A program made the translations under genes and the position numbers. From Raphanus sativus (lineage: Eukaryota > Streptophyta > Magnoliopsida > Brassicales > Brassicaceae): a stretch of 64,000 nt of DNA. Below, in pieces: positions 1 through 12,743 of this stretch. The notes below the pieces were generated by a model. That model was not told where the DNA came from. It saw only the letters and a list, made by a program, of their open reading frames with translations, and searched no databases. The stretch lies in contig NC_079519.1 of NCBI RefSeq assembly GCF_000801105.2, positions 5,888,668-5,952,667 of the forward strand, written 5' to 3'. How positions within the stretch are numbered: position 1 is the stretch's first letter; every line of letters starts with the position of its first letter.

Positions 1-231
1 CAGGAAACAAGAACGTGACCGTTATTAGAGGGATACTCCATGACCTCGGCGTGTTGAGTAACTCCTTCTCCTCTATCTCCTTTAAGTTTATTTCTCGCAA
101 ATGTAATGGTCCGGCTGACCTGTTAGCGAAGAACGCTTTGTTCCTTTTGTCAAACAACCCCTCTGTGGTTGGAAACTCTATAGACTGATTGTGTTTTAAA
201 AGTAATGGAAAGCTTGGTTTGATCAAAAAAA
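1..231 (+). mobile_element. 3' end of a LINE: RNase H-like C-terminus plus poly(A)
   Basis: An open frame runs from base 3 to a TGA at 186-188. It reads as the end of a plant LINE-type RNase H (RVT_3) domain: an FKFISRK stretch followed by NGPADLLAKNAL, the usual last conserved block with its Asp. A short 3' tail follows, ending TTTGATC and about 11 A. The 5' part lies outside the window, so the full length and the target duplication cannot be judged. The same TTGATC-poly(A) ending occurs at 14404-14420 and, reversed, at 3971-3992. Confidence 0.7.
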
Positions 232-1605
<1,374 letters not shown>

Positions 1606-1615
1606 TATACATTAA

Positions 1616-1629
1616 TATAAATATATATA
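1616..1629 (+). promoter_or_regulatory. Probable TATA box of the SMR gene
   Basis: TATAAATATATATA lies about 95-107 bp before the ATG at 1723, a normal distance for a plant core promoter with a short leader. It sits directly downstream of the CA tract. No transcript data are available, so this is by position and sequence only. Confidence 0.5.
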
Positions 1630-1722
1630 CCGAGGCTTTATCGATGTCTCTGATATCAAAGTCATTAGGTTGTCTTTAAATTTCACCCTTCTTTTTCTAT
1701 TCCTCTCCCTGGTTGTGATAAG

Positions 1723-2181
1723 ATGCCAGACACAAAGATATTTCAGTTGTTGCCTGATGACAAAGATATCGCAGCCATGCAAAGTACTGATAGTCTCCTA
1801 GTTCCATCAAAACCTCAGCCTCCAAAATCATCATTATCTCCAAGTCTTCAAGAATATAACTCTAGAAGTGATGGAAACAACAAGCAACAAGATCAAGAAC
1901 AAGAAAAGCTCCAGTATGAATCAAGAAGTAAACGAAAATGGGAATATAATGACGAAACTTCTCGGGTAGAGATTCTAGAGACGCCGAGGAATTCAAACAT
2001 AAGGTCTCATTGTCCTCCTCGGCCGCCAAGAAAGCCAAAAGCTAGTCCGGCCATGAAAGGGAGACCCATGTGGTTAAAGAGATCCGTGGTTTTATTGGAC
2101 GTATCAAGAGAGGTCGAATCTATGTTTCCTCCGTCTGTTCTTCAAGATTTCGGTAAGAAGATCAAAAAAGCTAGATATTGA
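1723..2181 (+). CDS. SIAMESE-related (SMR-type) cyclin-dependent kinase inhibitor
   Basis: A 152-residue intronless protein. SMR proteins bind CDK-cyclin complexes in the nucleus and promote exit from mitosis into endoreduplication. Seen here: a Ser/Gln-rich N-terminal half (residues 20-65); the family signature at about residues 86-105, an ETPR segment followed by CPPRPPRKPK; and near the C-terminus (about 133-145) a MFPP segment resembling the family's FFxPPDLE cyclin-contact region, with a basic tail KKIKKARY. The protein is slightly longer than typical SMRs (about 80-130 residues). The start is the first in-frame Met after the TATA-like box. By gene order I take it as the counterpart of At5g59360. 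Which numbered SMR it corresponds to is not decided from sequence alone. Confidence 0.75.
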   Translation: MPDTKIFQLLPDDKDIAAMQSTDSLLVPSKPQPPKSSLSPSLQEYNSRSDGNNKQQDQEQEKLQYESRSKRKWEYNDETSRVEILETPRNSNIRSHCPPRPPRKPKASPAMKGRPMWLKRSVVLLDVSREVESMFPPSVLQDFGKKIKKARY

Positions 2182-4444
2182 TCAATTTTCTTTAGATACT
2201 CTATATATCCATAGTTTGATTTTTTTTTTGTCTGTTTGCATTACCTATAAGTTTATATGATATATTATTGTGTTACAAACCCCCCACAAAAAGCAAAAGT
2301 TTAGTGTTTTCATTGAACTTATGAAATCAAACTCCGTTGGTGTTGAAGACTTCTTTTGGAATATTGAGAGAACTATTCTTGATCCATGTTCTATACGCTT
2401 TTGTCTAATAGGATTTTGTTAATTTACGGCAGCATGTGTCCATATGTATGCAATACATTGTTTGCAGTATATGATTTGGATAATGATGGGTAAGTATTTG
2501 ACGTTAATATTTGGGATCTAATTGTTTGTATACATTTATGTTGTCATAGCTTGCTTTCTGAAGTTAAATTTTTATTAACCAAACGTAAAGGGAAGAATAT
2601 GAAACTATTTTGCGCCTACCTTGTGCAAAATATATGATGAAAATTTGTGCTAGTTTTTAAAATACTTAAAACAGAGTTCGACCGTACTTGTAAGTTGTAA
2701 ATGCAACGTAAACGCAACGTTTGAGTTCGAATAGCAGTCATTATTGTCTAAAGTATTGGTAGATTAATTTTTATTTTTGAACTGTAATCTGCAGTAGTGA
2801 TTTGTATATTAATTGAACCCTTTGCATATAGGATTTCTTTCTATACCCTCGTTCGTCGGATTCTCCAATTGATCTGCCAAAATAATCTCTAATATTGTCT
2901 CATAATATTTCATATATGTTTTCATCAAAAAAGAATCATATACGTTTAAATTAGCACATTAATAACGAACTATAATACACATGAGTTCTTTTATTAAAAT
3001 TGGCGACCAAAATCATCTGTACATTATTGAAAGAACAAATACGCAATTGTAGACAGAAACTACTCTATCTATCATATAATTTTAAAAATATCGTATCATA
3101 TAAATGATATTTTACTACTTCTTAGGCCAAATTTATTTCCAATTCCTACTTTCAAATATTAAATCAGTATAGCAAAAATTTTTTTATAAAAAAACAAAAT
3201 TATGTAGTCTAGTTCATTTGAAAATACTTTATACTAAATTCCAGTTAACATCAAAGGGGAGTAAGATGTTTTTCTTCTATCCAAGAGTCCAAAACCCATG
3301 TTTGCCCGTACACGTTTCCTACTTACTTTTTGGATAAATGGAGGATCCTAAGCTAATTAGTGTCTACAAAACCATGGATATGGTTAATCTATCTCAATCA
3401 AGAAGTTGACTTATTGAATGTCTTGGGGGTTAGTGAACTTTAATATTGAATCTTGAAATTTTCAGTGTAATTTGACTTTTGTCCCCCTTCTCCCACAAAA
3501 GCAAACATGCGTCCGTGTTGATCATCCCCATAGTTTTTTTTTGTCAACTGATCATCCCTAACTCCTACCCATAGTTATCTTATTCTTATGAAAATATTCC
3601 TCTCTCGAGGTAAATTACACTTTATAGTTTATATAATATTATGTATTGTTACTTTTTATATATAATTGAAGTGCACATGCTCAGTGTAATTTGTTACTAT
3701 TATTTATCTAAACCAGCTGTATAATATATGTACATTTGTATATAAGAAGCTTAACCTGAAGATACGTTGTATCGGTATGACAGTAGAGGTGAGAAACAGA
3801 ACTGTTGTATAGACACTAATTATATACATCATCAACAACAATCTTGATTAGAACAGTTATCATCGACTAGTACACTAATACTATATAGTACCATTAAATC
3901 TTTATTTCCTAACTAATACATCAATAAGATCAAAAGATGTCAACTACAACTTAGATGTCTGTAGGTTTCTTTTTTTTTTTTTTTTGATCAAAAGATGTCT
4001 GTAGGTTTCTAAATTCCCAAGTTACAACGGTGATGAGTCACTGATTACTCAAAGATTCAATTGCAAAGTTATATCCTAGTGACTATTCTATAATCACACG
4101 AGAGAATTTTATGTGGAGCTATCCGAACATTTCATGTATAAAAAAAACACTTTTCCTAATTTTAACTTCCTAATTTTACAATGATGTCGAAAGATCCAAA
4201 GATCCGGGACTTGAACACTGAGAGTTAGAACAGGCATAGGCCCAATGAGATGAGCTCAGATTGGGCTTATGAGCGAAACTTATTCTCTAACACCTCATGA
4301 CTGAATTGTTCTCTAATAATTCTTTTCTCTAGAGTCTTTTTGTTATCGTTTGTTATTTTGTTTCAAGGAAGGTTGAGATGTGTCCTTGCTTACGCCTACA
4401 AGTTCTAAACTCGTAAATATACAACTATTTGCTTGAGAAACCAA
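2182..4444. other. Intergenic DNA downstream of the SMR gene
   Basis: The 3' UTR of the SMR gene probably occupies the first 200-300 bases. Beyond that the DNA is AT-rich, with no convincing reading frame. The tail-only insertion at 3953-4010 is listed separately. Around 3510-3560 a TGATCATCCC repeat flanks another T-tract ending in GTCAAC, possibly a second such event, but the repeat is short. Confidence 0.5.
3953..4010 (-). mobile_element. Tail-only LINE insertion with 18-bp target duplication
   Basis: The 18-mer AGATGTCTGTAGGTTTCT occurs at 3953-3970 and again at 3993-4010. Between them are only 22 bases: fifteen T, then GATCAAA. Read on the minus strand this is TTTGATC plus poly(A), the same 3' end as the LINE fragments at 1-231 and 13965-14420. 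It is best explained as target-primed reverse transcription that stopped after copying the tail and about 7 bases. Confidence 0.8.
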
Positions 4445-4915
4445 TCTCTATAATATTATTTGAGAAGTCAGTTTTCTATGTGTCGTGCTCACGTTAATTC
4501 TCACGATGGTTGATTACGCTGATACCCTTAATGAAGTAAAAAATTTACATGTTACATATTTCTATCATTAGTTATGCCTCTAAAGATTCCACCGTTACTT
4601 TAAATTTGATGTAGAATTAGTTGAGAAAAGTTTTCTAACATTTTATAAAAGTCGTCATTTTGATAGACAAGTTGTCATATGGTAAAAGCATTCAAGAAAA
4701 TTACTGTATCTTCACTTGATTTGGAGGCCCGAGTTAGGCCGTTCTAGGAAGCTCGTGTTCGGCCTGTCAACTATAAGATAGTACATGACATGTGATGTTA
4801 TTGTAGTATAGAGTCCAAGTTTTCAACATAAAATCGTTTGTTGATAATTCAAAACAAGTCTCTCAATCGCCATTTCTCACATTAATTAAAATCTAAAATA
4901 CAGCTTGATGTTACA

Positions 4916-5922
4916 ATAGTTGATCTTACACGAATACGAATATTTATAAATTAAATATGTTACAATAGTTGATTGTTATTTAATTTTAATTTTGGATTAA
5001 TTTATAAATTGTATGGATAATTTATACTAATAATATAATATTATTGTAATCAGACATGATTTTAAATAAGTTATCATTTGGGTATATTGGATTGCATCAA
5101 TCAATTTCTCTAAATTCAACTAATATTTTTATTTTAAATATATGAAAATTATAATTATTTGCATTTACGTTTGTTGTTATCTTAGATATGTAAATACATT
5201 TTAAGAAGTTATTTATAACTAAGATATATTATGCTTAGAATGAAGTAAAAATAAACTAAATATTTGATTCCAAATTACAAAAATTAAATTATATGTTGAT
5301 TTTTAAAATAAATTATTAGAAAGTAAAAAGATAATCAATAGAAGGTTAATTTCATAAGTAACTAATACATTTTTGGAAGCTCATGAACACATATCAATAT
5401 TTACAATAACTAAAATATTTATAAATTCTAAATAATTTTATGTCTTATATATATATTAAATGGTAAACTGAAATTTATGTAAATAATTTTAAAAATGAAA
5501 ATTTAGATTTGCGTTGGTATTTTGATTATGGTTATATTAAATTTGACAAACATAAAACATAAAATTTAATATTAAAAAATTAATAATGATAATATATAAT
5601 ATATCTACGTTGTTAAATTATATAGTGTTATGTTAATTTAAAATATATTAATTATCTGATCAAAAGTTAATTTTACTTTATTTTTAATCTCTCTTTAAAA
5701 TAAACAGTTTAATTTTTGTGATTGTATTTTAGAAATCATATTATATAAGTAAAATATAATTTATAGATTACGAAATCACGTTATATACAAATATATATTT
5801 TCATCTAAGAAAATATAGATATAAAGAAATATTTTATTACTTCAAAAGTATATTTTATGTTATTTAAAATAGTTTTAAATGGAATATTTCTATTTTGTGA
5901 AATTTCCTTTTTAATGAAATCA
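4916..5922. repeat. Left arm of a 1-kb inverted repeat
   Basis: This segment matches the reverse complement of about 10386-11405 with scattered substitutions and small indels. Examples are the TTTGGGTATATTGGATTGCA block near 5080 and its complement near 11220-11240. The arms continue inward: 10032-10143 pairs with about 10277-10389, leaving a loop at 10144-10276. If transcribed through, it could form a long double-stranded RNA. Confidence 0.8.
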
Positions 5923-6565
5923 TCTTATTATATAAAGCTTGGTTCTTCAAAGTTACTAATAAACATTATCGCGACACATGGCAATTATATATTTAATATT
6001 GTGATATGTGTAAATCCATTATATATTTAAGATAATAACAAAAACGAATTTTGTTAAAAAGTTATTATAATTATTATCTAATAGTAACTTTCCACTTTTT
6101 GTGAATCCATCTCATAATTAAAAATAAATATACTAAGATAATAAAGTTTGTCAAAAAAGTAGTTATAATTATTATCTGATAGTATTTTTCCTTTTTAAAT
6201 ATCCTCAAGGTGTGTAAAGAATTCTCCCTCAGAAAAAGTTTCCTTTTTGATCTTGCCTAAATGAAGAGCTAACGGGTGTACTTGAAAATTTTAATTTTTA
6301 AAATTATGTAATAGTAAATTTTATAACATTTCCTTTTCAAAAATTTGAAAGAAAAAAATATTAGAAAAATAATTTATTTAATACTAATTTTCCTTTTCTA
6401 AAATCCTAAAGATAAGACAATTGTAAAAGATTATCTGATAGTATTTTTCTCTACTTTTCTCTTTTTAAAATTATGTTTTAACAAATAATTTATTTAATAC
6501 TAATTTTGTTTTCTAATTTAAAATTTAAAATTGAAAACCCTTGCAACACACAAATTCATATCTAG
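5923..6565 (+). mobile_element. Possible short Helitron unit within N
   Basis: The segment begins with the TC end of N and finishes with TTGCAACACACAAATTCATA then CTAG (6562-6565), resembling N's own 3' end with a decayed hairpin. The next bases restart with TATTATATAAAGCTTGG, the same as the 5' end region. This looks like two related Helitron units joined head to tail, the first 643 bp long. Confidence 0.5.
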
Positions 6566-6570
6566 TATTA

Positions 6571-7690
6571 TATAAAGCTTGGTTCTTCAAAGTTACTAAT
6601 TAACATGATCGCGACACGTGGCAATTATAATTTTAAGATTGTGACATGTGTTAATCTATATTATAACTAAAAATATATATTAAGATAATAACAAAAACAA
6701 ATTTTGTTAAAAAAGTAATTGTAAGTATATCTAATAGTAATTTTCCATTTTAAAATCCTAAACAAAACATAGTTGCAAATAATTATTTGATAGTAATTTT
6801 CCTTTTAATATTTTAAAAGAGGTTGAAAGTTATAATGATATAAAATATATATACTAAGATAACAAAAAACGAATTTTGAAATAAATTAATTTTAAAATTG
6901 ATTTAATAGTAAAAAGGAAATTTTAAAAAATACTTAATAATATTTTAAAATTACTTAATAGGAAACTTGGTTGTTCAAAGTTGTTAATTAACATGTTTGT
7001 GACACATGACAGTTATATATTTAAAATTGTGATATGTGTTAAACTACTTCATCATTCAAAATAAATATATAAGATAATAAAAACGATTTTTGGTGAAATT
7101 AATTATATAGTAAATTTCCATTTTAAAAATCTTAAAGCTTGGTTCTTCAAAGTTACTAATTAACATGATCGCGACACGTGTCATTAATTTTTTAAGATTG
7201 GGACATGTGTTAATCTATATTATAACTAAAAATATATATTAAGATAATAACGAAAACAAATTTTGTTAAAAAGTAATTGTAAGTATATCTAATAGTAATT
7301 TTCCATTTTAAAATCCTAAACAAAACATAGTTGTAAATAATTATTTGATAGTAATTTTCCTTTTAATATTTTAAAAGAGGTTAAAATTTATAATGATATA
7401 AAATATATATACTAAGATAACAAAAAACGAATTTTGAAATAAATTAACTTTAAAATTGATTTAATAGTAAAAAGGAAATTTTTAAAAATACTTAATAATA
7501 TTCTAAAATTACTTAATAGGAAACTTGGTTCTTCAAAGTTGTTAATTAACATGATTGTGACATATGACATTTATATATTTAAAATTGTGATATGTGTTAA
7601 ACTACTTCATCATTTAAAATAAATATATAAGATAATAAAAACAATTTTTGGTGAAATTAATTATATAGTAAATTTCCATTTTAAAAATTT
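6571..7690 (+). repeat. Tandem duplication of about 565 bp inside Helitron N
   Basis: The block from about 6571 to 7135 and the block from 7136 to about 7690 are near-identical. Each begins with AAGCTTGGTTCTTCAAAG plus GATCGCGACACGTG and contains a diverged internal copy of the same 5' motif (near 6963 and 7525). The motif therefore appears five times between 5936 and 7540. Amplified 5' ends are known in some Helitrons. Confidence 0.7.
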
Positions 7691-8489
7691 TAAACAAAAT
7701 ATTATTTAATAGTAATTTCGTTTTTAATAATGCGACATGTTTTAGAATATATCATGATTAAAACAATATATACTAAGAATAAAAACAAAAAACGAATTTT
7801 GAAATTATTTAATAGTAAAAAAGAAAATTTAAAAATTACTTAATAATATTCTTCTAGAAATATTATTTGATAGTAATTTTTCTTTTAATATTTTGAAGTT
7901 GTCTTAGAATATCTCATGATTAAAAATATATATACTAATCAAATTAAAAGAAATTGAATAAATAAATTTCGTAAATTTAATAGTAAAATTTAGTTTTAAA
8001 AAATATTAAATTGTAAAATTTAATTTTAAAATTTATTTAATAGTAATATTTAGAAATTTTCCTTTTTACAAATCTTAAAGAAGAGAAGATTGTAAAATAA
8101 CTTATTTAATACTAATTTCCTTTTCCAAAATCCAAAAAAAGATAATTGTAAAATATTATTTGATATTAATTTTCCTTATAAAATTTTGACATTTGTTAAA
8201 ATATCTTATGATTAATAAATTATATAGGAAGATAATAAAAACAATTTGTGTTTTAAAAAGTAATTTTTTGCAGGATTAAGTAAGAAAAATATCTGGTCAG
8301 TTTTTTTGTATGTTCTTTCACATCTTCGCGTGTTATCTTTTTTTTGGTGTCACATGAGGAAATAACTAGATATCATGATCTTCACATTAAACTGATGTTG
8401 AAATTTTTCTAAAAAGAATATAATTGTCATGTTTTTATACATTAGTTATTGTTACAATTATACTTAGCCGTTTGTACATATAGATGTAG

Positions 8490-9040
8490 TGGTGAACATG
8501 AATCAGATATCCGAATTTTTGGAGATATTCTGATCCGATCCATTTTGTTATAATAATCAATTATTTGATCCAATTCGATCTGTAGCCACACGGATATTCG
8601 GTACTCCGGATATTCAGATAATTTTAGATTTTCGACAGGATATCCGATTCGATCCGCAAAAATAAATTAAAATTAGTAAATAAATCATAAATTCCAAAAA
8701 TAAGATAAAATAATAATAACATTTTATTACAAAAATAAATATTTATTACTTTTAAATTTCTAATAAATAACTTAATAAATTTATTAAAAAGTACTATAAA
8801 ACTTATATACAATATAATATTTATATAAATTATGTATATATACGTCTTTACATACATGTATATGTATTCATATAACGGATCATATCAGATATTCATTCTT
8901 AATAATATTAGTATTTTGTGATTTGCTTCGTTTCTTACAGATATTGCATATAAGTATTTTCTTTGCTTCGTAGAGTTACATATATTTGGAATTTTGGTTC
9001 AAATCGAAACAGATAAAATCAAAATTTACGGATATTTGGT
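8490..9040. mobile_element. Degraded hAT-like MITE inside Helitron N
   Basis: It contains repeated GGATATCCG/GATCCGATCC blocks at both ends and an AT-rich middle, like the intact MITE at 60629-61209. The ends (near TAGTGGTGAAC and GGTCCAGCTGTTA) no longer form clear inverted repeats, and no target duplication was found. Membership in the family rests on internal similarity. Confidence 0.45.
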
Positions 9041-9267
9041 CCAGCTGTTATGCTATTGTGACTAAGTTAATGTGATTATGATTATGTGTGTTTATTCTTA
9101 TCAACATATAAAAATTGGTTATGTTGTTGTAGATCATGCTACTATGAAATTTAAATCAAAGAGAACGACTTTCCAATGGATTGTTGTAGGTCATGATATT
9201 AAGGAATTTAAATAAAAAAGGAAGACTTTCCAATAGAATAATGTTATGAATAACTCGCCTATACAAC

Positions 9268-9536
9268 ATGAATATTGAAGCCGAAATCCTAACCGGAAGT
9301 TATGTGGAAAAACAGATTTGTATTCCTAGAATAAGTCTCATACCGACGTATGCAAGATGACCTTTCAAAATGAAAAGATTTCAATTTTCTATAAGAGTGT
9401 TCTATGAAATGACTATCAACCAGAGTTAAGGTCAAAGCTTAAAAAGTTGGTCTATTTGTCAAGTCCAGTCTTACAATTATATGTTGCACTATCAAGAGTT
9501 ACTACAACCGGAGAACTTCAAATTTTTAAAACATAG
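9268..9536 (+). pseudogene. Helitron PIF1-type helicase C-terminus, broken
   Basis: One frame reads through conserved blocks of the Helitron RepHel helicase: an ILTGS segment, IPRISLIP, PFKMKRFQF, MTINQS-GQSL and the motif VI block QLYVALSRV. A TGA interrupts it before PFKMKR and a TAA falls inside MTINQS-GQS. The rest of the helicase and the Rep nuclease are not recognisable nearby. The fragment independently identifies the enclosing element as a Helitron. Confidence 0.8.
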
Positions 9537-10031
9537 CAACAATAGTGTTTTACAAAATATTGTATACAGAAAAGATGTTAAAGTCACACCATGAATGTTA
9601 AAGTAAATAAATTTGATGTTTTATCTAGAAATATATTCAATATTTAGCTGACTATCGATAAAACATATTAACTGGTGTTATGTAATATTAATATTTTTAA
9701 TTGTGTCGCTTTTAGTTTGTCTTACACAATATAAACAATATAGAGAGTTCACAGTTCTATATATTTCAATTAACTATAGCTAATTTGAAAAATAATAAAA
9801 AGTGAAGTATTTATTAAAAAATAAAAATATCAATGTACTAAAACACCATTATTATTGAAATAGAATATCAATCAAAAAAATTATGTAAGAAAACAGATTA
9901 TTGTTATTAAAATATCACCAATATATACTGAAAATCCAAGAACTAACGTGAGAAAAATATTTCTAATCTTTTTATGTGTTCGTAAATTAAAACATCAAAT
10001 AAACCCGTGCAACGCACGGGTCCATATCTAG

Positions 10032-11405
10032 TATTATATAAACATATATTTTCGTTTTTATTTTTTATCTTTTAACTTGATAAATGTTTCCTTTTTATTA
10101 TATATGTTATTTGGAAATTTTTTTAAAAAAACTAAATAAAAATTTCAATAATAGTATTTAAATGTAATTTTTTTTAATTTATTAAGGGTATCAATGTAAT
10201 TAACCATCGTGAGAGTTAATATGATCGCGACACATAGGAAACTGACTTCTCAAATAATATTATAGAGATTATTGAAAATTTTATTTAGTTTCTTTTAAAA
10301 ATTTCCAAATAACATATATAATAAAAAGGAAACATTTATAAAGTTTTTTTAAAAAAATAAAAACGAAAATATATGTTTATATAATATGATTTCATTAAAA
10401 AAAGGAAATTTCACAAAATAGAAATATTCTATTTAAGACTATTTTAAATAACATAAAATATACTTTTGAAGTAATAAAATATTTATTTATATCTATATTT
10501 TCTTAGATGAAAATATATATTTGTATATAATGTGATTTCGTAATATATAAATTATATTTTACTTATATAATATGATTTCTAAAATACAATCACAAAAAAT
10601 TAAACTGTTTATTTTAAAGAGATATTAAAAATAAAGTAAAATTAACTTTTGATCAAATAATTAAAATATTTTAAATTAACATAACACTATATAATTTAAC
10701 AAGGTAGATATATTATATATTATCATTATTAAAAATGTTTTTTAATATTAAATTTTATGTTTTATGTTTGTCAAAGTTAATATAACTATAATCAAAATAC
10801 CAACGCAAATCTGAATTCTCATTTTTAGGATTATTTGCATAAATTTCAGTTTACCATTTAATATATATAAGACATAAAATTATTTAGAATTTATAAATAT
10901 TTTAGTTATTGTAAATATTGATATGTGTTCATGAGCTTCCAAAAAGTATTAGTTACTTATGTAAGTAACTTTCAATTGATTATCGTTTTATTTTCTAATA
11001 TTTTATTTTAAAAATCAACATATAGTTTAATTTTTGTAATTTGGAATCAAATATTTAGTTTATTTTTACTTCTTTCTAAGCAAAATATATCTTAAGTTAT
11101 ACATAATCTTCCTCAAATATATTTACATATCTAAGATAACAACCAAAGTAAAAGCAAATAATCATAATTTTCATATATTTAAAATAAAAAATATTAGTTG
11201 AATTTAGAGAAATTGATTGATGCAATCCAATATACCCAAATGATAACTTATTTAAAATCACATGTCTGATTAAAATAATATAATAACTATTAGTATAAAT
11301 TATGCATACAAATTATAAATTAATTCAAAATTAAAATTAAATAACAATCAACTATTGTAACATATTTAATTTATAAATATTTGTATCCGTGCATGAGCAC
11401 GAGAA
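10032..11405. repeat. Inner palindrome and right arm of the inverted repeat
   Basis: Bases 10032-10143 pair with about 10277-10389 around a 133-base loop. Bases 10386-11405 pair with 4916-5922. The loop carries the minus-strand Helitron 5' end (10268 leftwards). The arrangement is explained by a Helitron inserted in reverse orientation into a relative of itself. Confidence 0.75.
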
Positions 11406-11415
11406 AATCACCTAG

Positions 11416-12716
11416 TACATACCAAATTGGGAAATTGTTTTTGGAACCTACGTTGTTTATGAAAGTATGATAGAGAGCTACAGATACGAGGTCTTTGAAA
11501 GAGCGTGGTTCCTTCCTGGTCGTCGTAACTACGTACGTTATCTAACTATTTGAATAATAATACAATAACTTCAATTGGACTTCATGTGACTATACATGAT
11601 CGTCTCTGCAGTGTTTATATACATGATCATTTATGTGTCTTCTCCGATCACTACCTGTTCACAGAAAGAAATCAAATTGTTTAAAATTTTGTTCAACTTC
11701 AACCATACGAAACACTATGAACACAAATATAGTCTGCATATAAGCTTCAATCACATAGTTTTTAGATCATGTTCATCATTGACATTACATAAATCGGCAG
11801 AGATTATAAATCCAAACTTCAGTTCATATCAATTTTGAAATTCAAATTATTAATATTTCTATTAATTATATACATATAATCTAATATGATAGAATATTCT
11901 AACCTCAATAAGAATATATAAATCTAATCTTAACTAATTAACGTGCCGTGCTAACAATAAAAATCTCTAACAACTTAGTTCCTTTTAATTCTGAAAATAT
12001 TCTTCCTAATATTCCAAGCACCGTACTTATAATCTTCCTATCCAGAATTTTTAAGATTGCATCTTAACTTCATAAAACAGCTCCTCAAAATATGGGAACC
12101 GAAAGTTGCTTTTGATCTCATAAAATACGGATATCAGAATATCCTAATGATATCACTAAAAAAATATATTCCATTACCTAATACTTTCTACACCTCAAAC
12201 GAGAAAATAAGAGACGCAAATGACTATGGTTAAGTGTTGATCGTGGATAGAAATGGGAAGCCGCAAATGAAAACTACTAATGTTGTTTTCAAAAAAGTTT
12301 TCAGTAATTTTGAAAAAAGAGAGGAGTGATGAAAGTGTGTTAAAGCGAGTTTTTTTTTTATTACTTTGTAGAGTGCTACTGTTTTGTTTTGGTTTGACTA
12401 CCTTTGATTTGATTTTTCATAGAATTTCGTACGTGAAGTCTAAAATAAATTCATTTTATTTATCTATTTACCTGAAACAATCAACTCTACTTTATTCTAT
12501 GAACCTAAGAGATGTTTTGAATCAAACGACATGCTTCTGATCATCATGTTTTGATCGAAAATAAAATATATATAGTTTGCCATCCAGTCAAACTAATCCT
12601 AAATCAAAAATAACATCTACAAAACAAAACAAAAGTAAATAATAAAAGAAGTTATATAATAAAAAAACACATATAATCTAATCTCGATAATTTGTATGAA
12701 GATTTGATCAACTAAT
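11416..12716. other. AT-rich intergenic DNA, probably Helitron body
   Basis: No convincing coding sequence. The right edge is the Helitron 3' terminus at 12717-12743, so part of this stretch should be that element's body, but I could not identify its 5' TC end. Confidence 0.4.
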
Positions 12717-12743
12717 ATCCGCATAGCGCGGATCTGGATCTAG
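12717..12743 (+). mobile_element. Helitron 3' terminus
   Basis: Hairpin ATCCGC/GCGGAT (12717-12722 with 12728-12733), a 6-base spacer, then CTAG at 12740-12743 followed by T. This is the standard Helitron 3' end in plus orientation. The matching 5' end was not located, so the length is unknown. Confidence 0.7.

Larger units (their letters stand above)
5923..10031 (+). mobile_element. Helitron 'N', 4.1 kb, precise ends, broken helicase
   Basis: The 5' end is TCTTATTATATAAAGC after A (5922). The 3' end is hairpin CCCGTGC/GCACGGG (10004-10010 with 10014-10020) followed by CTAG at 10028-10031 and then T. The insertion between A and T is confirmed internally: joining 5922 to 10032 recreates the sequence found uninterrupted, in reverse complement, at about 10345-10395. 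Inside are a helicase remnant (9268-9536), a tandem duplication (6571-7690), a second CTAG end at 6562-6565 and a degraded hAT-like MITE (8490-9040). It cannot encode a working transposase. Confidence 0.75.
4916..10268 (-). mobile_element. Helitron 'M', minus strand, interrupted by Helitron 'N'
   Basis: On the minus strand the 5' end TCTCTATAATATTATTTGAG starts at 10268 and is preceded by A. The body continues through 10143-10032 and 5922-4916, with 5923-10031 being a later insertion. Its 3' end near 4916-4919 is decayed: ATAG in place of CTAG, with most of the terminal hairpin deleted. Its 3' kilobase is an inverted copy of 10386-11405. Without N it would be about 1.24 kb. Confidence 0.5.
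4445..11415 (+). mobile_element. Outer Helitron 'P' (inferred) enclosing further Helitrons
   Basis: The left end is TCTCTATAATATTATTTGAG preceded by A (4444), the common 5' end of one Brassicaceae Helitron group. A plus-strand 3' end lies at 11388-11415: hairpin CGTGC/GCACG (11388-11392 with 11397-11401), then CTAG at 11412-11415 followed by T. Removing the enclosed minus-strand element leaves about 1.6 kb. The two ends belong to the same family type, but P's 5' body differs from the enclosed copy, so pairing these two ends as one element is inference. Confidence 0.45.
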
